64,000 bases of DNA from ZC4RG30 sp039917615 (lineage in GTDB: Bacteria; Pseudomonadota; Gammaproteobacteria; Steroidobacterales; Steroidobacteraceae), in contig JBDSJD010000024.1 in the NCBI GenBank assembly GCA_039917615.1, forward strand, positions 62,001 to 126,000. The letters run 5' to 3'. Position 1 is the first letter of the stretch; each line of letters opens with the position of its first letter. Shown here piece by piece: positions 26,401 to 34,661 of the stretch. The translations under genes were made by a program, and so were the position numbers. The notes below the pieces were generated by a model, which was given only the letters and a program-made list of their open reading frames with translations, ran no database searches and was not told the origin of the DNA.

Positions 26401-27336
26401 CGCCTGTCGGTGGACTATTTCAACATTCGGGTGAAAGACGGCATCGGCACACCGTTCTCTTCCACATCGCCCATCGCGGCATGTTGGAGAGACAGCGGCA
26501 ACGTGGCACCGATATACCTGGATGGAAGTGTTGACCCCAATGGCCCGACGCCTGTCAACGGCCAGCTCGACTTGAATCTCGATTCATGCCGGGATATCAC
26601 TTTTGGCCTGAATCCGGATGGCAGTCGCAATCTGGAGGACATCATTGCTTACAATTCCTCCCGCCCGCGTAACCTCCTCCCCTTCCAGAGGCGGGGCATT
26701 GATCTGGCCTGGCAGTATCTGTTCCCGTTGAACAAGGCCTTCCAGAGCCTGCCGGGTTCTGTGTCGCTGTCGATCCGCGCCACCAGGGCGCTGGAGGCGT
26801 CGGGCATTCAGATCAACACTTCAACTGCCAACACCGCGGCAAATTGTGCTGCTCGTGGCGGCACCTTTAGCGATACCAACTGCTTCATACCACTCCAACT
26901 CGCCGGTCAGATCCGTAGCAACGTGTTCGTTCCCGGAATTTCGGCCTCTCCCTTGTGGTCGGGCAACATTTCGAGTAGCTACCTCCTGGGAGATCTCACC
27001 GTGAGCCTTTCGGCCCGCTACATCGGCGGCGCAAATCTCGACAACACGTGGTCGGATAGTCCGGATGATCCCAATTCCCACTACAAGAATTCAGCCGGCC
27101 AGTTCCTGATTGGCAGCGTGGACAACAATCACGTCAAAACGTACTTCAACTTCAGCTTGAACGGCTCATACGACCTCAAGATTGCCAACATGAAGCAGTT
27201 TCAGGTCTTCGGTTCGATCAACAACCTGTTTGATAAAACCCCGCCCTTCACTGGCGGCGGCATTTCAGGGGCCAGCGCCTCGTACCACGACACGATGGGC
27301 CGCGCCTATCGTGCGGGTGTGCGCCTGAAGTTTTGA
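23443..27336 (+). CDS. very large TonB-dependent outer-membrane receptor
   Basis: A 1297-residue outer-membrane receptor driven by TonB. It has a signal peptide (AAFAAMVSYALMAPSLVFSA), a plug domain with HVTGTRIQVPG, RGMDPVFGSRTLTLIDGRR and GGASATYGSGAMAGVVNLVL, then a long barrel ending in the membrane-insertion residue Phe (AGVRLKF). Most receptors have 700-1000 residues; the excess lies in long loops around residues 370-640. The GTG at 23443 is chosen because AGGGGG sits 9 bases before it and the signal peptide starts right after; ATG 23422 is an alternative. The ligand is unknown. A lipoprotein gene follows after 72 bases, so the two probably form a transport pair. Base composition looks less GC-rich than the neighbours, by eye. 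Confidence 0.93.
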   Translation: MNTRSSKSETWAVRAAFAAMVSYALMAPSLVFSAAPVVDELEEAHVTGTRIQVPGATSANPIESVTSEDMRRMGVVNVADALLQLVPQNISAYSPLLTGDDQAGSGGAGIENMDRSSFFVGNTIANLRGMDPVFGSRTLTLIDGRRVVSTSNQANVVDMNIIPSNLLQRMDVVTGGASATYGSGAMAGVVNLVLNNKLTGFQLDADYGVNEAGDGGSPHISASGGMPLFGGKGHMLIGVEWQKQSAIRDCAAARAWCAESRALLTNTAASTQNVTDVLAPFPGYEAFPARFQMANVRYSQFAPTGTIYYNNSQVLSDYRFTEDGLDVKPYALGFRGGTGGNAMNGDGPLVTSGTTLRPSSGRKTLFSNFEYNITDRTTAYLQGNYAKTNGLNKNRYTAGNYCVRFNSQGVAGQAGGEGVAGQLLTYGAGAAAVITVPGGDAVVNPARTALFTNANFRIFLGWEGGVLPAPAAAPPYWIAVSGANAATSLAVYGATPTTPPNKNIGFANATNVTYARRAQTNVTTGAQWWVLESMVLKNPFSDPGTPPVLPGVGGRNSYAYLNGLSAEALYQLRTAFSAGTNFGAKYSAEGTSLAGASNTAGGGAGLNVIYGPSPCEGFTAIRKVWNPQLQQFTTSESETMRVVAGVKGLFGRDWHWDVSYQFGQTDSTSKQNNVATNLRLAFAMDAVIDDRRLINGVANPTYNQPVCRVIRDDIPIIDVTSRPVSRPDDLRALAAGCKPINVFGTTFATSAAALAQQQAIDYAFVETLSTGSNSLQTLSLNTNGTLWEGWGAGSMTGAFGLEFREDKVDNAGTSGSASFYERADLASTWADGFGGRTRVIEGFSELNLPLVSGVPGVNLWSLNAAVRYSTYNNKGGAGTTGQSATQNVTNWKVATVFEPFDWVRLRMTRSRDLVAADYRALFLNQPRIPDEFNGANPWRERTAFSNESQQERWGQVQVGNPNLTPEKSNTLTVGLVLSPGAWAQGMRLSVDYFNIRVKDGIGTPFSSTSPIAACWRDSGNVAPIYLDGSVDPNGPTPVNGQLDLNLDSCRDITFGLNPDGSRNLEDIIAYNSSRPRNLLPFQRRGIDLAWQYLFPLNKAFQSLPGSVSLSIRATRALEASGIQINTSTANTAANCAARGGTFSDTNCFIPLQLAGQIRSNVFVPGISASPLWSGNISSSYLLGDLTVSLSARYIGGANLDNTWSDSPDDPNSHYKNSAGQFLIGSVDNNHVKTYFNFSLNGSYDLKIANMKQFQVFGSINNLFDKTPPFTGGGISGASASYHDTMGRAYRAGVRLKF

Positions 27337-27353
27337 TCCGGTCGACTGTGCGG

Positions 27354-27372
27354 CGGGTGGCGTGACCACCCG
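27354..27372 (+). terminator. hairpin between TonB receptor and lipoprotein genes
   Basis: Inverted repeat CGGGTGG (27354-27360), loop CGTGA, CCACCCG (27366-27372), 17 bases after the receptor stop. There is no T-run, so it may lower rather than stop transcription into the lipoprotein gene. Its 5' arm region GGCGGGTGGCG is repeated at the hairpin that follows the lipoprotein gene. Confidence 0.45.
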
Positions 27373-27408
27373 ACCGCGAGCCAAACACTGAGTTTTTTGG
27401 GGGATGTC

Positions 27409-29562
27409 ATGAGATCGATAATCAACGGTACGAGAGTTTTGGCGGCCGCCCTGTGCGGAACTCTGATGATCGGCTGCAACGCCGTCGAGGACGTCCGGGA
27501 GGAGCCTTTTACCCCGGTGCCGACAGCCAGTGTGGTGCTGACGGGCAACATTACCGGTCTGGGCACCAGGCGGCCGTTGGAGTTGCAGAACAATGGTGCC
27601 AATCCCAAGAAATTCTTTGGCACGCTCGGTTCGACCGTCACCCCGCTCGACTTCGGGGTTCTGGTCGGCTCCAGCTACAACATCACGGTAAAAACGCAGC
27701 CGTTCTCCAAGATCTGCACGGTTACCAATGGCGTAGGTACTGCCAGCGCGACAGCGCCCGTCATCACCGTGAGCTGCGTGAAGGATCCGGCCATTGCTCG
27801 CTATAGCACCACCGTCACGAATCTGGCAGTCGCTGCCGCGACTCCGAACCTGACGAAACTGGTGTTAACCCTTGAGACCGAAGATGGCGCGAAGTCGGTC
27901 GACGTGACCGGCATGACAAGCTATACATTCCCCAGCACCGACTACAATGCGATATACAACTCCCAGTTGAGCGTGCCGGCCTTTCAATACAAGGTGAGCG
28001 CGACGTGGGACACAATAGCGAACGGTGTGACAACCACAAACTATTGTCTTTTGAGCAGCCCTATTGCGAGCGGCCGGCCAGGCATGAATATCACCACCTC
28101 AGAAGACGTGGTAGTTCCAAGTGCTGCTGTGACCATGTCACTTACGAGTTGCGCGTTCACGGTGGCTGGGACGATCGCTTACAGCATCCCTACCACCCCT
28201 GCGGGGCAAACTGCCCAGACAATCGGGGCGATGACCTTGGGGCTGAAAAATGCCTCGGGCACCGTCGTGCAGACGGTGACCACTGCCTCGGGCGCTACTA
28301 CCTTTACGTTCCCGACCCCCATGGCGAGCCACAGCAAAGCAATCTACGAACTCGTGATCACGAGCCAGCCCGCTGGCCAATTCTGCGTGGTGAGTGGCAC
28401 TACCACCACCGGTGTGTGGAGCACCCTTGTCAATTCTCTTGGTAGCTCCCTCACTGGGCCGACGGCCAGCGGTGTCCTGCTGCTCGATCCGGTAGTTCCT
28501 GACTGGTGGGCCTTCGCCAACCGGAACGTGCGCTGCCGGGCAACTCCGGTGCTGGCGAACCAGTTGACGGGTATTTACCAGATGGATCGGCCGGCTCAGA
28601 CCGACCCAGCCGTAGTTCCCGCGAGGCCACGCGAATTCCTGACGTTCTTCGCGGATGGCACCTTCCTTTACGGCATCAACTTCACCGGTACCAGTTTGAC
28701 TCTCACTACCCCGCTGCGCGGCGACGCTATTTATCTTGCTGGTGGAGCGATACACGGGTTCTACAATTACAATCCCGTTAACAACACCATAGTCTTCACC
28801 ATCTTCACCGCCACCAATATCTCCCCGTCGAACTATAGCCTTACCGGCATGCCGGGCTATGTGCCAGCAGCAGCGGGACCGCCCGTGCGCGATGCAGCAG
28901 TCACCGCCACCAACGTCGTGAAGACCTCGGGCGCACTGGGCAAGCTTTCGCTCACGTTTACCGGCCGCATACCCGCACCGGTACAAGGCGGGAGTGCCAT
29001 GTACAGCACCAATCTCCCGGCACCTGCCTCGCCAGCGCCCCCGGTTGGTACAACCGATGTGACCAAGGTCTGGAACATGACCGAACCGCCGTCAACCGAT
29101 GGACAGATAACGGGCACCTGGGTTACGGCGGACCACCGTCGGATGTTTGCCTACAACAACAATGAGATTTACCTCTTCCATGTGGGCGTTAATGGTGTGG
29201 GTAACCTGCAGGATGCGTGCTTTCTCGCCGACGACAACAGCACGCAGTCCGGAGGCCTGCTCGCGCGACATTCTTCTGCTAGCGGATGCGCCCCGGGCGG
29301 CGCCGCCAGGACTCCAGACCTTCCCAGCTGGACTAGTAACTTCGCCACCGGCGTTTTCGCGTCCACCGTGATCCGCCTGCCGACGGAGCTCAGCCCGCGG
29401 TTCCCCGGAGCCAAGACACAGCTGGACAACCGGCCCACCTCGCCCATCAAATTCAATGTTGTGGACAATGCGAGCACGCCCGACACGATAACTGTGCAGG
29501 ATACGTTGAACGGAGCGCCGATCGATCAGCCTGTCACCTTCACGCGGTACAGGGCCAACTGA
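27409..29562 (+). CDS. modular surface-type lipoprotein of unknown function
   Basis: A 717-residue lipoprotein: lipobox MIGC with Cys23. The mature chain is Thr/Ser/Val-rich and beta-strand-like. Its N-terminal half carries related modules of about 100 residues, each with a TVKTQPFSKICTV- or VITSQPAGQFCVV-type segment, i.e. a Q-P followed after a few residues by Cys-Val. The C-terminal half has FLTFFADGTFLYG, IYLFHVGVNG and AYNNNEIYLF, which suggest a beta-propeller or lipocalin-like fold. The ATG at 27409 has GGGGG six bases ahead (27399-27403). It follows the TonB receptor and is likely its surface partner, for instance in binding a polymer or organic ligand. No enzyme motif is visible and no family is recognised. 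Confidence 0.8.
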   Translation: MRSIINGTRVLAAALCGTLMIGCNAVEDVREEPFTPVPTASVVLTGNITGLGTRRPLELQNNGANPKKFFGTLGSTVTPLDFGVLVGSSYNITVKTQPFSKICTVTNGVGTASATAPVITVSCVKDPAIARYSTTVTNLAVAAATPNLTKLVLTLETEDGAKSVDVTGMTSYTFPSTDYNAIYNSQLSVPAFQYKVSATWDTIANGVTTTNYCLLSSPIASGRPGMNITTSEDVVVPSAAVTMSLTSCAFTVAGTIAYSIPTTPAGQTAQTIGAMTLGLKNASGTVVQTVTTASGATTFTFPTPMASHSKAIYELVITSQPAGQFCVVSGTTTTGVWSTLVNSLGSSLTGPTASGVLLLDPVVPDWWAFANRNVRCRATPVLANQLTGIYQMDRPAQTDPAVVPARPREFLTFFADGTFLYGINFTGTSLTLTTPLRGDAIYLAGGAIHGFYNYNPVNNTIVFTIFTATNISPSNYSLTGMPGYVPAAAGPPVRDAAVTATNVVKTSGALGKLSLTFTGRIPAPVQGGSAMYSTNLPAPASPAPPVGTTDVTKVWNMTEPPSTDGQITGTWVTADHRRMFAYNNNEIYLFHVGVNGVGNLQDACFLADDNSTQSGGLLARHSSASGCAPGGAARTPDLPSWTSNFATGVFASTVIRLPTELSPRFPGAKTQLDNRPTSPIKFNVVDNASTPDTITVQDTLNGAPIDQPVTFTRYRAN

Positions 29563-29608
29563 TCGCGTCGGCGGGGCGACAAGTTCGGGACGATTAACGA
29601 TGAAAAGG

Positions 29609-29626
29609 GCGGGTGGCGACACCCGC
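29609..29626 (-). terminator. bidirectional hairpin between lipoprotein gene and speA
   Basis: Stem GCGGGTG (29609-29615), GCGA tetraloop, CACCCGC (29620-29626). Read on the minus strand it is followed by CCTTTTCA, a short T-run, so it best terminates the sseA-speA transcript. It may also stop the converging lipoprotein transcript. Confidence 0.6.
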
Positions 29627-29642
29627 TCTGTCGCCAGCGGCC

Positions 29643-31592
29643 CTAAGGCTCCAGATACGCGTACCCGTTCAGCTCATTCTCGTAGAAACGCTTGATGGAC
29701 TGGCTCTCCGCCACCGTCATGCGCCCATCCCGCACTGCGCGCTCGCAATCCCGCGCCAGCGCCGGGTATAGCTCGGCAACGTCGTATTCCATGTATTCCA
29801 GAACCTTGTTGGCCGTGTCGCCCTTGACGATTTCCTCGATCCACCAGCCGCCTTCGTCGTGCAGCCGGATGTGCACGACATGTGTGTCACCGAACAGGTT
29901 GTGCAGGTCGCCCAGCGTCTCCTGATAGGCGCCGACCAGGAACGCGGCGATGTAGTACTCCTCGTCGTCGCGCAGCGTATGCAGTTCAAGCGTGCGCTTG
30001 ACGTCGCGCAGGCTCACGAAGCGGTCGATCTTCCCGTCCGAATCACAGGTGATATCGGCCAGCACCGCCTTGCGCGTGGGCTGCTCGTGCAGGCGATGCA
30101 CCGGCACGATAGGAAACAGCTGGTCGATGGCCCAGCTGTCAGGCAGTGACTGAAATACCGAGAAGTTGCAAAAATAGGTGTCCGACAGGATGCCTTCGAG
30201 TTCCGACAGCTCTTCGGGGATCTCGTCGCGCTTGCGGGCGGCGTCGCGCACCTTGGTACAGGTGGACCAGTACAAACGCTCCGCGAGGCCTCGATATTCC
30301 AGCGACAGCAGGCCAAGCTTGAACATCTGCAGCGCCTCGTCGCGTGCCGTAACTGCGTCGTGATAACACTCCACCAGCCGCCGCGGCGACACGGTGCGCC
30401 AGGCGTCGGCAAGGTCCTTCACTGGCTGCGGCGCGTCGCGCGCCAGGTCCAGATCCGCCTTTGCGATTTCAAAACCGTCCAGCGCTGAACGCCCCAGCGT
30501 GTTGAAGATGAGCACGCTGTGGTGGGCCGCGATGGCGCGGCCGGATTCGCTGATGATCATGGGATGCGGCACATCGCGCGCGTTGCACACACTGGCGATG
30601 CGATACACCACGTCGTTCGCGTATTCCACCAGCGTGTAATTCATCGACGATTCGAAATTTGTGCCGCTGCCGTCGTAGTCCACACCGAGGCCGCCGCCCA
30701 CATCGATGTATTTCAGGCCCGCGCCCAGCTTCACCAGCTCCGCGTAAACATGCGCCAGTTCGTTGATGGCTTCCTTGACGCGGCGGATGTCCTGCAGCTG
30801 ACTGCCCGGATGGCAGTGCACCAGCTGCAGGCAGTCCAGCATGTCCTTCTCGCGCAGCACCTTCAGCAGCTCGAGGATTTCGGTGACGAACAGCCCGAAC
30901 TTCGAGCGGTCGCCCGCCGATTCGCGCCAGCGGCCCGAGCCTTCGCTCGCCAGCTTCACGCGCACGCCGATGCGCGGCCGCACACTGTAGGTTTCGGCGT
31001 GCTTCAGGATCAGTGCGAGTTCGGCGAAATTCTCGACCACGGGAATGATCGTGCGGCCGAGCTTCGTGGCCAGCGTCACGGCCTCGATGTAACTGGCATC
31101 CTTGAAGCCGTTGCAGACGATGACCCGATCGGGTGAATCCTCGGTCATCGCCATCACTGCCAGCAGTTCCGGCTTGGATCCCACTTCCAGGCCAAAGCCG
31201 TATTTCGCGCCGTAACGGTAGACTTCCTCTACCACCAGGCGCTGCTGGTTTACCTTGATCGGAAATACCGCCGCATAACGGTTGCGGTACTCGTTTTCAG
31301 CGATCGCCTGCGCGAAGGCGTCGTGCAGCCGCTGCAGGCGGTGCGCGAGGATATCCGAGAAGCGCACCACCACCGGCGCGCGCAGATCGCGCGCTGCGAG
31401 GCCCTGCACCACTTCGTGCAGGTCGATCTCACGATCGGCTGTAGTGTCGGGCCGCACCACGATGTGTCCGGCCGCGTTGATGGAAAAATATCCCTGGCCC
31501 CAGGCGGGCACCTGGTAGAGATCCAGGGAATCTTCGGTGCTCCAGCCATTGGGCGCGGCGCCAGGAACCGCCTTTTTCTTGTCGGAACTCAC
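29643..31592 (-). CDS. speA: biosynthetic arginine decarboxylase SpeA
   Basis: SpeA removes CO2 from arginine to give agmatine, the first step of one putrescine route; it uses PLP and Mg. The 649-residue product has the barrel with RNRYAAVFPIKVNQQ (the PLP lysine in the KVNQ segment), CNGFKDASYIE, LVHCHPGSQ and YIDVGGGLGVDYDGS, followed by the beta domain with DTYFCNFSVFQSLPDSWAIDQLFPI near the C terminus. The GTG at 31592 is chosen because GGAGG lies about 10 bases before it; it overlaps the sseA stop as GTGA. No agmatinase gene is in the window, so agmatine must be converted elsewhere. Homospermidine synthase lies 1.6 kb away on the other strand. Confidence 0.95.
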   Translation of the reverse strand: MSSDKKKAVPGAAPNGWSTEDSLDLYQVPAWGQGYFSINAAGHIVVRPDTTADREIDLHEVVQGLAARDLRAPVVVRFSDILAHRLQRLHDAFAQAIAENEYRNRYAAVFPIKVNQQRLVVEEVYRYGAKYGFGLEVGSKPELLAVMAMTEDSPDRVIVCNGFKDASYIEAVTLATKLGRTIIPVVENFAELALILKHAETYSVRPRIGVRVKLASEGSGRWRESAGDRSKFGLFVTEILELLKVLREKDMLDCLQLVHCHPGSQLQDIRRVKEAINELAHVYAELVKLGAGLKYIDVGGGLGVDYDGSGTNFESSMNYTLVEYANDVVYRIASVCNARDVPHPMIISESGRAIAAHHSVLIFNTLGRSALDGFEIAKADLDLARDAPQPVKDLADAWRTVSPRRLVECYHDAVTARDEALQMFKLGLLSLEYRGLAERLYWSTCTKVRDAARKRDEIPEELSELEGILSDTYFCNFSVFQSLPDSWAIDQLFPIVPVHRLHEQPTRKAVLADITCDSDGKIDRFVSLRDVKRTLELHTLRDDEEYYIAAFLVGAYQETLGDLHNLFGDTHVVHIRLHDEGGWWIEEIVKGDTANKVLEYMEYDVAELYPALARDCERAVRDGRMTVAESQSIKRFYENELNGYAYLEP

Positions 31593-32455
31593 GTGCTCGT
31601 ATCCTCCGCGACCACCGGGCGTGCCGGATCGGTAATCCATTCACTGAAACTGCCGGCATAGAGCCGCGCGCCACGATAGCCGGCCAGCTCCAGCGCCAGC
31701 AGGTTGTGGCAGGCGGTAATGCCGGAGCCGCACATTGCGACAATTGGCGGCAGGGCGGGTTGATCCAGCAGCTGTGCCCAGCGCCGCCGCAGCTGTGCCG
31801 CGTCCTGGAACTTCAGCGTCGGGGTGAGGTTGCCTGTGAACGGCAGATTCACCGCGCCAGGCACGTGTCCCGCGACTGGATCAACCGTCTCGTTGCGGCC
31901 GGCAAATCGGTCAGCAGGCCGGGCATCTACCAGCGTGATGCTGCGCGCCGCGAGGCCAGCCACCACAGCCTCGCTCGACAGCATGCCGTCGAAAGCGCGC
32001 TCGGGTACGACACTGGGTGCTGGCCGCGGTACGACCGCATCGATGGCGTGGCCGCCGGCCAGCCACGCGGCATAGCCGCCGTCCAGCACCTGCACGGCGC
32101 CATGCCCGCGCGCGCGCAGCAGCCACCACAGGCGGGCTGCGGCTGCCCCGTTGCCCTGATCGTAGGCCACCACCCGTGACAATGGCGTGAAACCCCAGCG
32201 TGCCAGTGTTGCCGCGAAAGCGGCGGGCGACGGCAGCGGATGGCGGCCACCGCGGGCATGGTGCGGGCCGGAGAGATCATCGTCCATCGACGCGAATATC
32301 GCGCCTGGAATATGCGCAGCGTCGTACGCGCGGCGTCCGGCGGCTGCGTTGCCCAGTTCAAAGCGGCAATCGATCACGAGGAGCTCCGGAGTGGCCAGCA
32401 ACCCGCGCAGGGCCTGCGTGCTGACCAGTGGTGACAGTCCCGATTGAGTCGTCAT
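31589..32455 (-). CDS. sseA: 3-mercaptopyruvate/thiosulfate sulfurtransferase
   Basis: A 288-residue protein of two rhodanese domains that moves sulfur from mercaptopyruvate or thiosulfate to an acceptor. The first domain has VIDCRFELGN and HIPGAIFASMDDDLS; the second has LVDARPADRFAG and the active loop MCGSGITACHN, where the Cys carries the persulfide. The CGSGxTA loop is typical of mercaptopyruvate sulfurtransferases rather than the CRxGxR of thiosulfate-specific enzymes. The frame runs further upstream, but ATG 32455 gives the normal N terminus. Its stop overlaps the speA start (GTGA). The start lies 84 bases from the divergent GST gene. Confidence 0.9.
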   Translation of the reverse strand: MTTQSGLSPLVSTQALRGLLATPELLVIDCRFELGNAAAGRRAYDAAHIPGAIFASMDDDLSGPHHARGGRHPLPSPAAFAATLARWGFTPLSRVVAYDQGNGAAAARLWWLLRARGHGAVQVLDGGYAAWLAGGHAIDAVVPRPAPSVVPERAFDGMLSSEAVVAGLAARSITLVDARPADRFAGRNETVDPVAGHVPGAVNLPFTGNLTPTLKFQDAAQLRRRWAQLLDQPALPPIVAMCGSGITACHNLLALELAGYRGARLYAGSFSEWITDPARPVVAEDTST

Positions 32456-32538
32456 CCCCGCATCATCGCCGCAACGCACCGCTGCGCACAATTCGCCGCT
32501 ACAATTTCGTACCTGCAGGACACACGGAAGATCTCGCG

Positions 32539-33198
32539 TTGATCGATGTTTACTGGGGCAGCGGCAGCCCGTACTGCTGGCGGGTGCTGCTCGCGCTGGA
32601 GCACAAGCGCTTGCCCTGGCGCAGCCATCACATGAACACCGATCTGCAGGAGCATAAAGCGCCGCAGATCCTGGCGATGAATCCGCGCGGCCGGTTGCCG
32701 GTGTTGCGCGACGACGACTACGTCGTGTTCGAATCACTCGCGGTGCTTTATTACCTCGACCTGAAATATCCGCAGCCGCCGCTGTTCGGGCGCTCCCCCG
32801 AAGAAGCTGGCGTGATCATGCGCGTCATCAATGAATTCCAGGCGTATACCGAGGCCGACCTGCTGCGCCTCGTCAACGAGTTGCAGTCGCCCGAGCCGCA
32901 CGTGGGTCCGGCGCTGACCCGCGCCATGCATACGGTGGCGCGCGAGGCCCGCACCATCGAGGGCCGGCTGTCCAAGGGCGACTGGATCGTTGGTGACGCT
33001 GTTACGGCCGCCGATATCGCGATTTACCCTTGCATCCGCCTGCTGCATCGGGCCTTATTGCGGCCGGGGGCGCAGGAGCTGGCAACCCGGTTCCTGCCCG
33101 CAGAAGTTCACTACCCGCAGTTGGCGCGCTGGCTGCGGCGAGTCGAGGCACTGCCGGGCTTCGAGCGAACACTGCCACCGGGATGGCTACTGGATTGA
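32539..33198 (+). CDS. glutathione S-transferase family protein
   Basis: A 219-residue GST. The thioredoxin-like N domain begins IDVYWGSGSPYCWRVLLALEHK, with SPYC at the glutathione site, then NPRGRLPVLRDDDYVVFESLAVLYYLD, in which ES binds glutathione. The helical C domain carries VGDAVTAADIAIYPCIRLL, the conserved N-capping box. The frame is open upstream to 32428 but without similarity. The TTG at 32539 has GGAAG 8 bases ahead and gives a normal start. Substrates cannot be inferred. It sits between the divergent sseA and homospermidine synthase genes. Confidence 0.88.
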   Translation: MIDVYWGSGSPYCWRVLLALEHKRLPWRSHHMNTDLQEHKAPQILAMNPRGRLPVLRDDDYVVFESLAVLYYLDLKYPQPPLFGRSPEEAGVIMRVINEFQAYTEADLLRLVNELQSPEPHVGPALTRAMHTVAREARTIEGRLSKGDWIVGDAVTAADIAIYPCIRLLHRALLRPGAQELATRFLPAEVHYPQLARWLRRVEALPGFERTLPPGWLLD

Positions 33199-33236
33199 GG
33201 TCGTTGTCGAATCATGGATGAGCGGTTGCGAGAAGC

Positions 33237-34661
33237 ATGAGTCACAAGGTTTATCTGGATTTCCCCGGCCGTATCGTCATGGTCGGTTTCGGCAGCATCG
33301 GCCAGGGCGTACTGCCCCTGATCCTGCGCCACATCGCGATCCGACCGGAGCGCATCGTCATCGTCACTGCGGACGATGCGGGCAGTGCCGAAGCCGAAAC
33401 ACTTGGCGTGCGCGTCATTCGCGAACCTCTGCTGCGCGAGAACTACCGTCGGGTGCTCGACAGCGTCATGGGCCGTGGCGACTTCCTGGTGAATCTTTCG
33501 GTGGATGTTTCCAGCATTGCGCTGATCAAGCATTGCTGGGAGCGCGGTGTCATGTACATCGACACCTGCATCGAGCCCTGGGCTGGCGGTTACACCGACC
33601 CGACCCTGCCGCCGGGCCGACGCACCAACTATGCAATGCGCGAGGACATGCTGGCGCTGCGCACGGACCTCACGGCGCGCAATCCCACCGCAATCCTTAC
33701 GCATGGGGCGAATCCGGGCCTGGTGTCCCATTTCGTCAAGGAAGCGCTGCTGCAGCTCAAGCGCGACATCGGTGTCGACAAGGAAAAAGCCGATCCGTCC
33801 AATCGCACCGAGTGGGCGGAGCTGGCGCAGACGCTGGGTATCCGTGTCATTCACGTGGCCGAACGTGACACCCAGGTTTCAAGTGCTCCCAAGCAGGTGA
33901 ACGAATTCATCAACACCTGGTCGGTGGATGGTTTCGTATCCGAGGGCTGCCAGCCTGCGGAGCTGGGCTGGGGCTCGCATGAACGCAATTTTCCCCGCGA
34001 TGCCAAACGCCATGACTTCGGCAGCGGCGCGGCCATCTATCTCGGACAGCCCGGGGCGGCCACGCGCGTGCGCACCTGGACGCCAGAGGCTGGCCCGATC
34101 CACGGATTTCTGATCACGCACAGCGAAGCCATCTCGCTGGCTGACTACTACACCGTGCGCAAGTACGGTGACGTGGTATACCGGCCTACCGCGCACTATG
34201 CCTATCACCCCAGCGATGCGGCGGTGCTGTCGGTTCACGAGCTGGCCGGCCGCAACTGGCAGATGCAGGACCGCAAGCGCATCCTGATGGGCGACATCAC
34301 TTCCGGAATGGACGAGCTCGGCGTGCTGCTTGCCGGCCACAAGCGCAACGCCTACTGGTATGGCTCGCAACTCACCGTCGATGAGGCGCGCGCCCTGGTG
34401 CCTTACAACAATGCCACCAGCCTGCAGGTTACGATTTCGGTGCTGGCCGGCATCATCTGGGCGATGGAGAACCCGGACAGCGGGCTGCTGGAGCCGGATG
34501 AGCTCGACCACCGGCGGATCCTCGACATCTGCCGGCCTTATCTCGGCAAGGTCATCGGCGCGTACACCGACTGGTCGCCCTTGTCTGATCGCGAACGACT
34601 GTTCCCGGAAGACCTCGACATGAGCGATCCGTGGCAATTCAAGAACGTGCGGGTCATCTAG
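33237..34661 (+). CDS. hss: homospermidine synthase
   Basis: This enzyme makes sym-homospermidine from two putrescines (or putrescine and spermidine) using NAD. The 474-residue product has the Rossmann start GRIVMVGFGSIGQGVLPLILRH, VNLSVDVSSIALIKHC, MYIDTCIEPWAGGYTDP and THGANPGLVSHFVKEAL, all characteristic of bacterial homospermidine synthase within the saccharopine-dehydrogenase-like fold; the conserved HGANPG and WAGGY parts line the active site. Homospermidine replaces spermidine in various proteobacteria and can support growth or envelope function. The gene ends in CTAG, shared with the stop of the converging greB. Confidence 0.92.
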   Translation: MSHKVYLDFPGRIVMVGFGSIGQGVLPLILRHIAIRPERIVIVTADDAGSAEAETLGVRVIREPLLRENYRRVLDSVMGRGDFLVNLSVDVSSIALIKHCWERGVMYIDTCIEPWAGGYTDPTLPPGRRTNYAMREDMLALRTDLTARNPTAILTHGANPGLVSHFVKEALLQLKRDIGVDKEKADPSNRTEWAELAQTLGIRVIHVAERDTQVSSAPKQVNEFINTWSVDGFVSEGCQPAELGWGSHERNFPRDAKRHDFGSGAAIYLGQPGAATRVRTWTPEAGPIHGFLITHSEAISLADYYTVRKYGDVVYRPTAHYAYHPSDAAVLSVHELAGRNWQMQDRKRILMGDITSGMDELGVLLAGHKRNAYWYGSQLTVDEARALVPYNNATSLQVTISVLAGIIWAMENPDSGLLEPDELDHRRILDICRPYLGKVIGAYTDWSPLSDRERLFPEDLDMSDPWQFKNVRVI

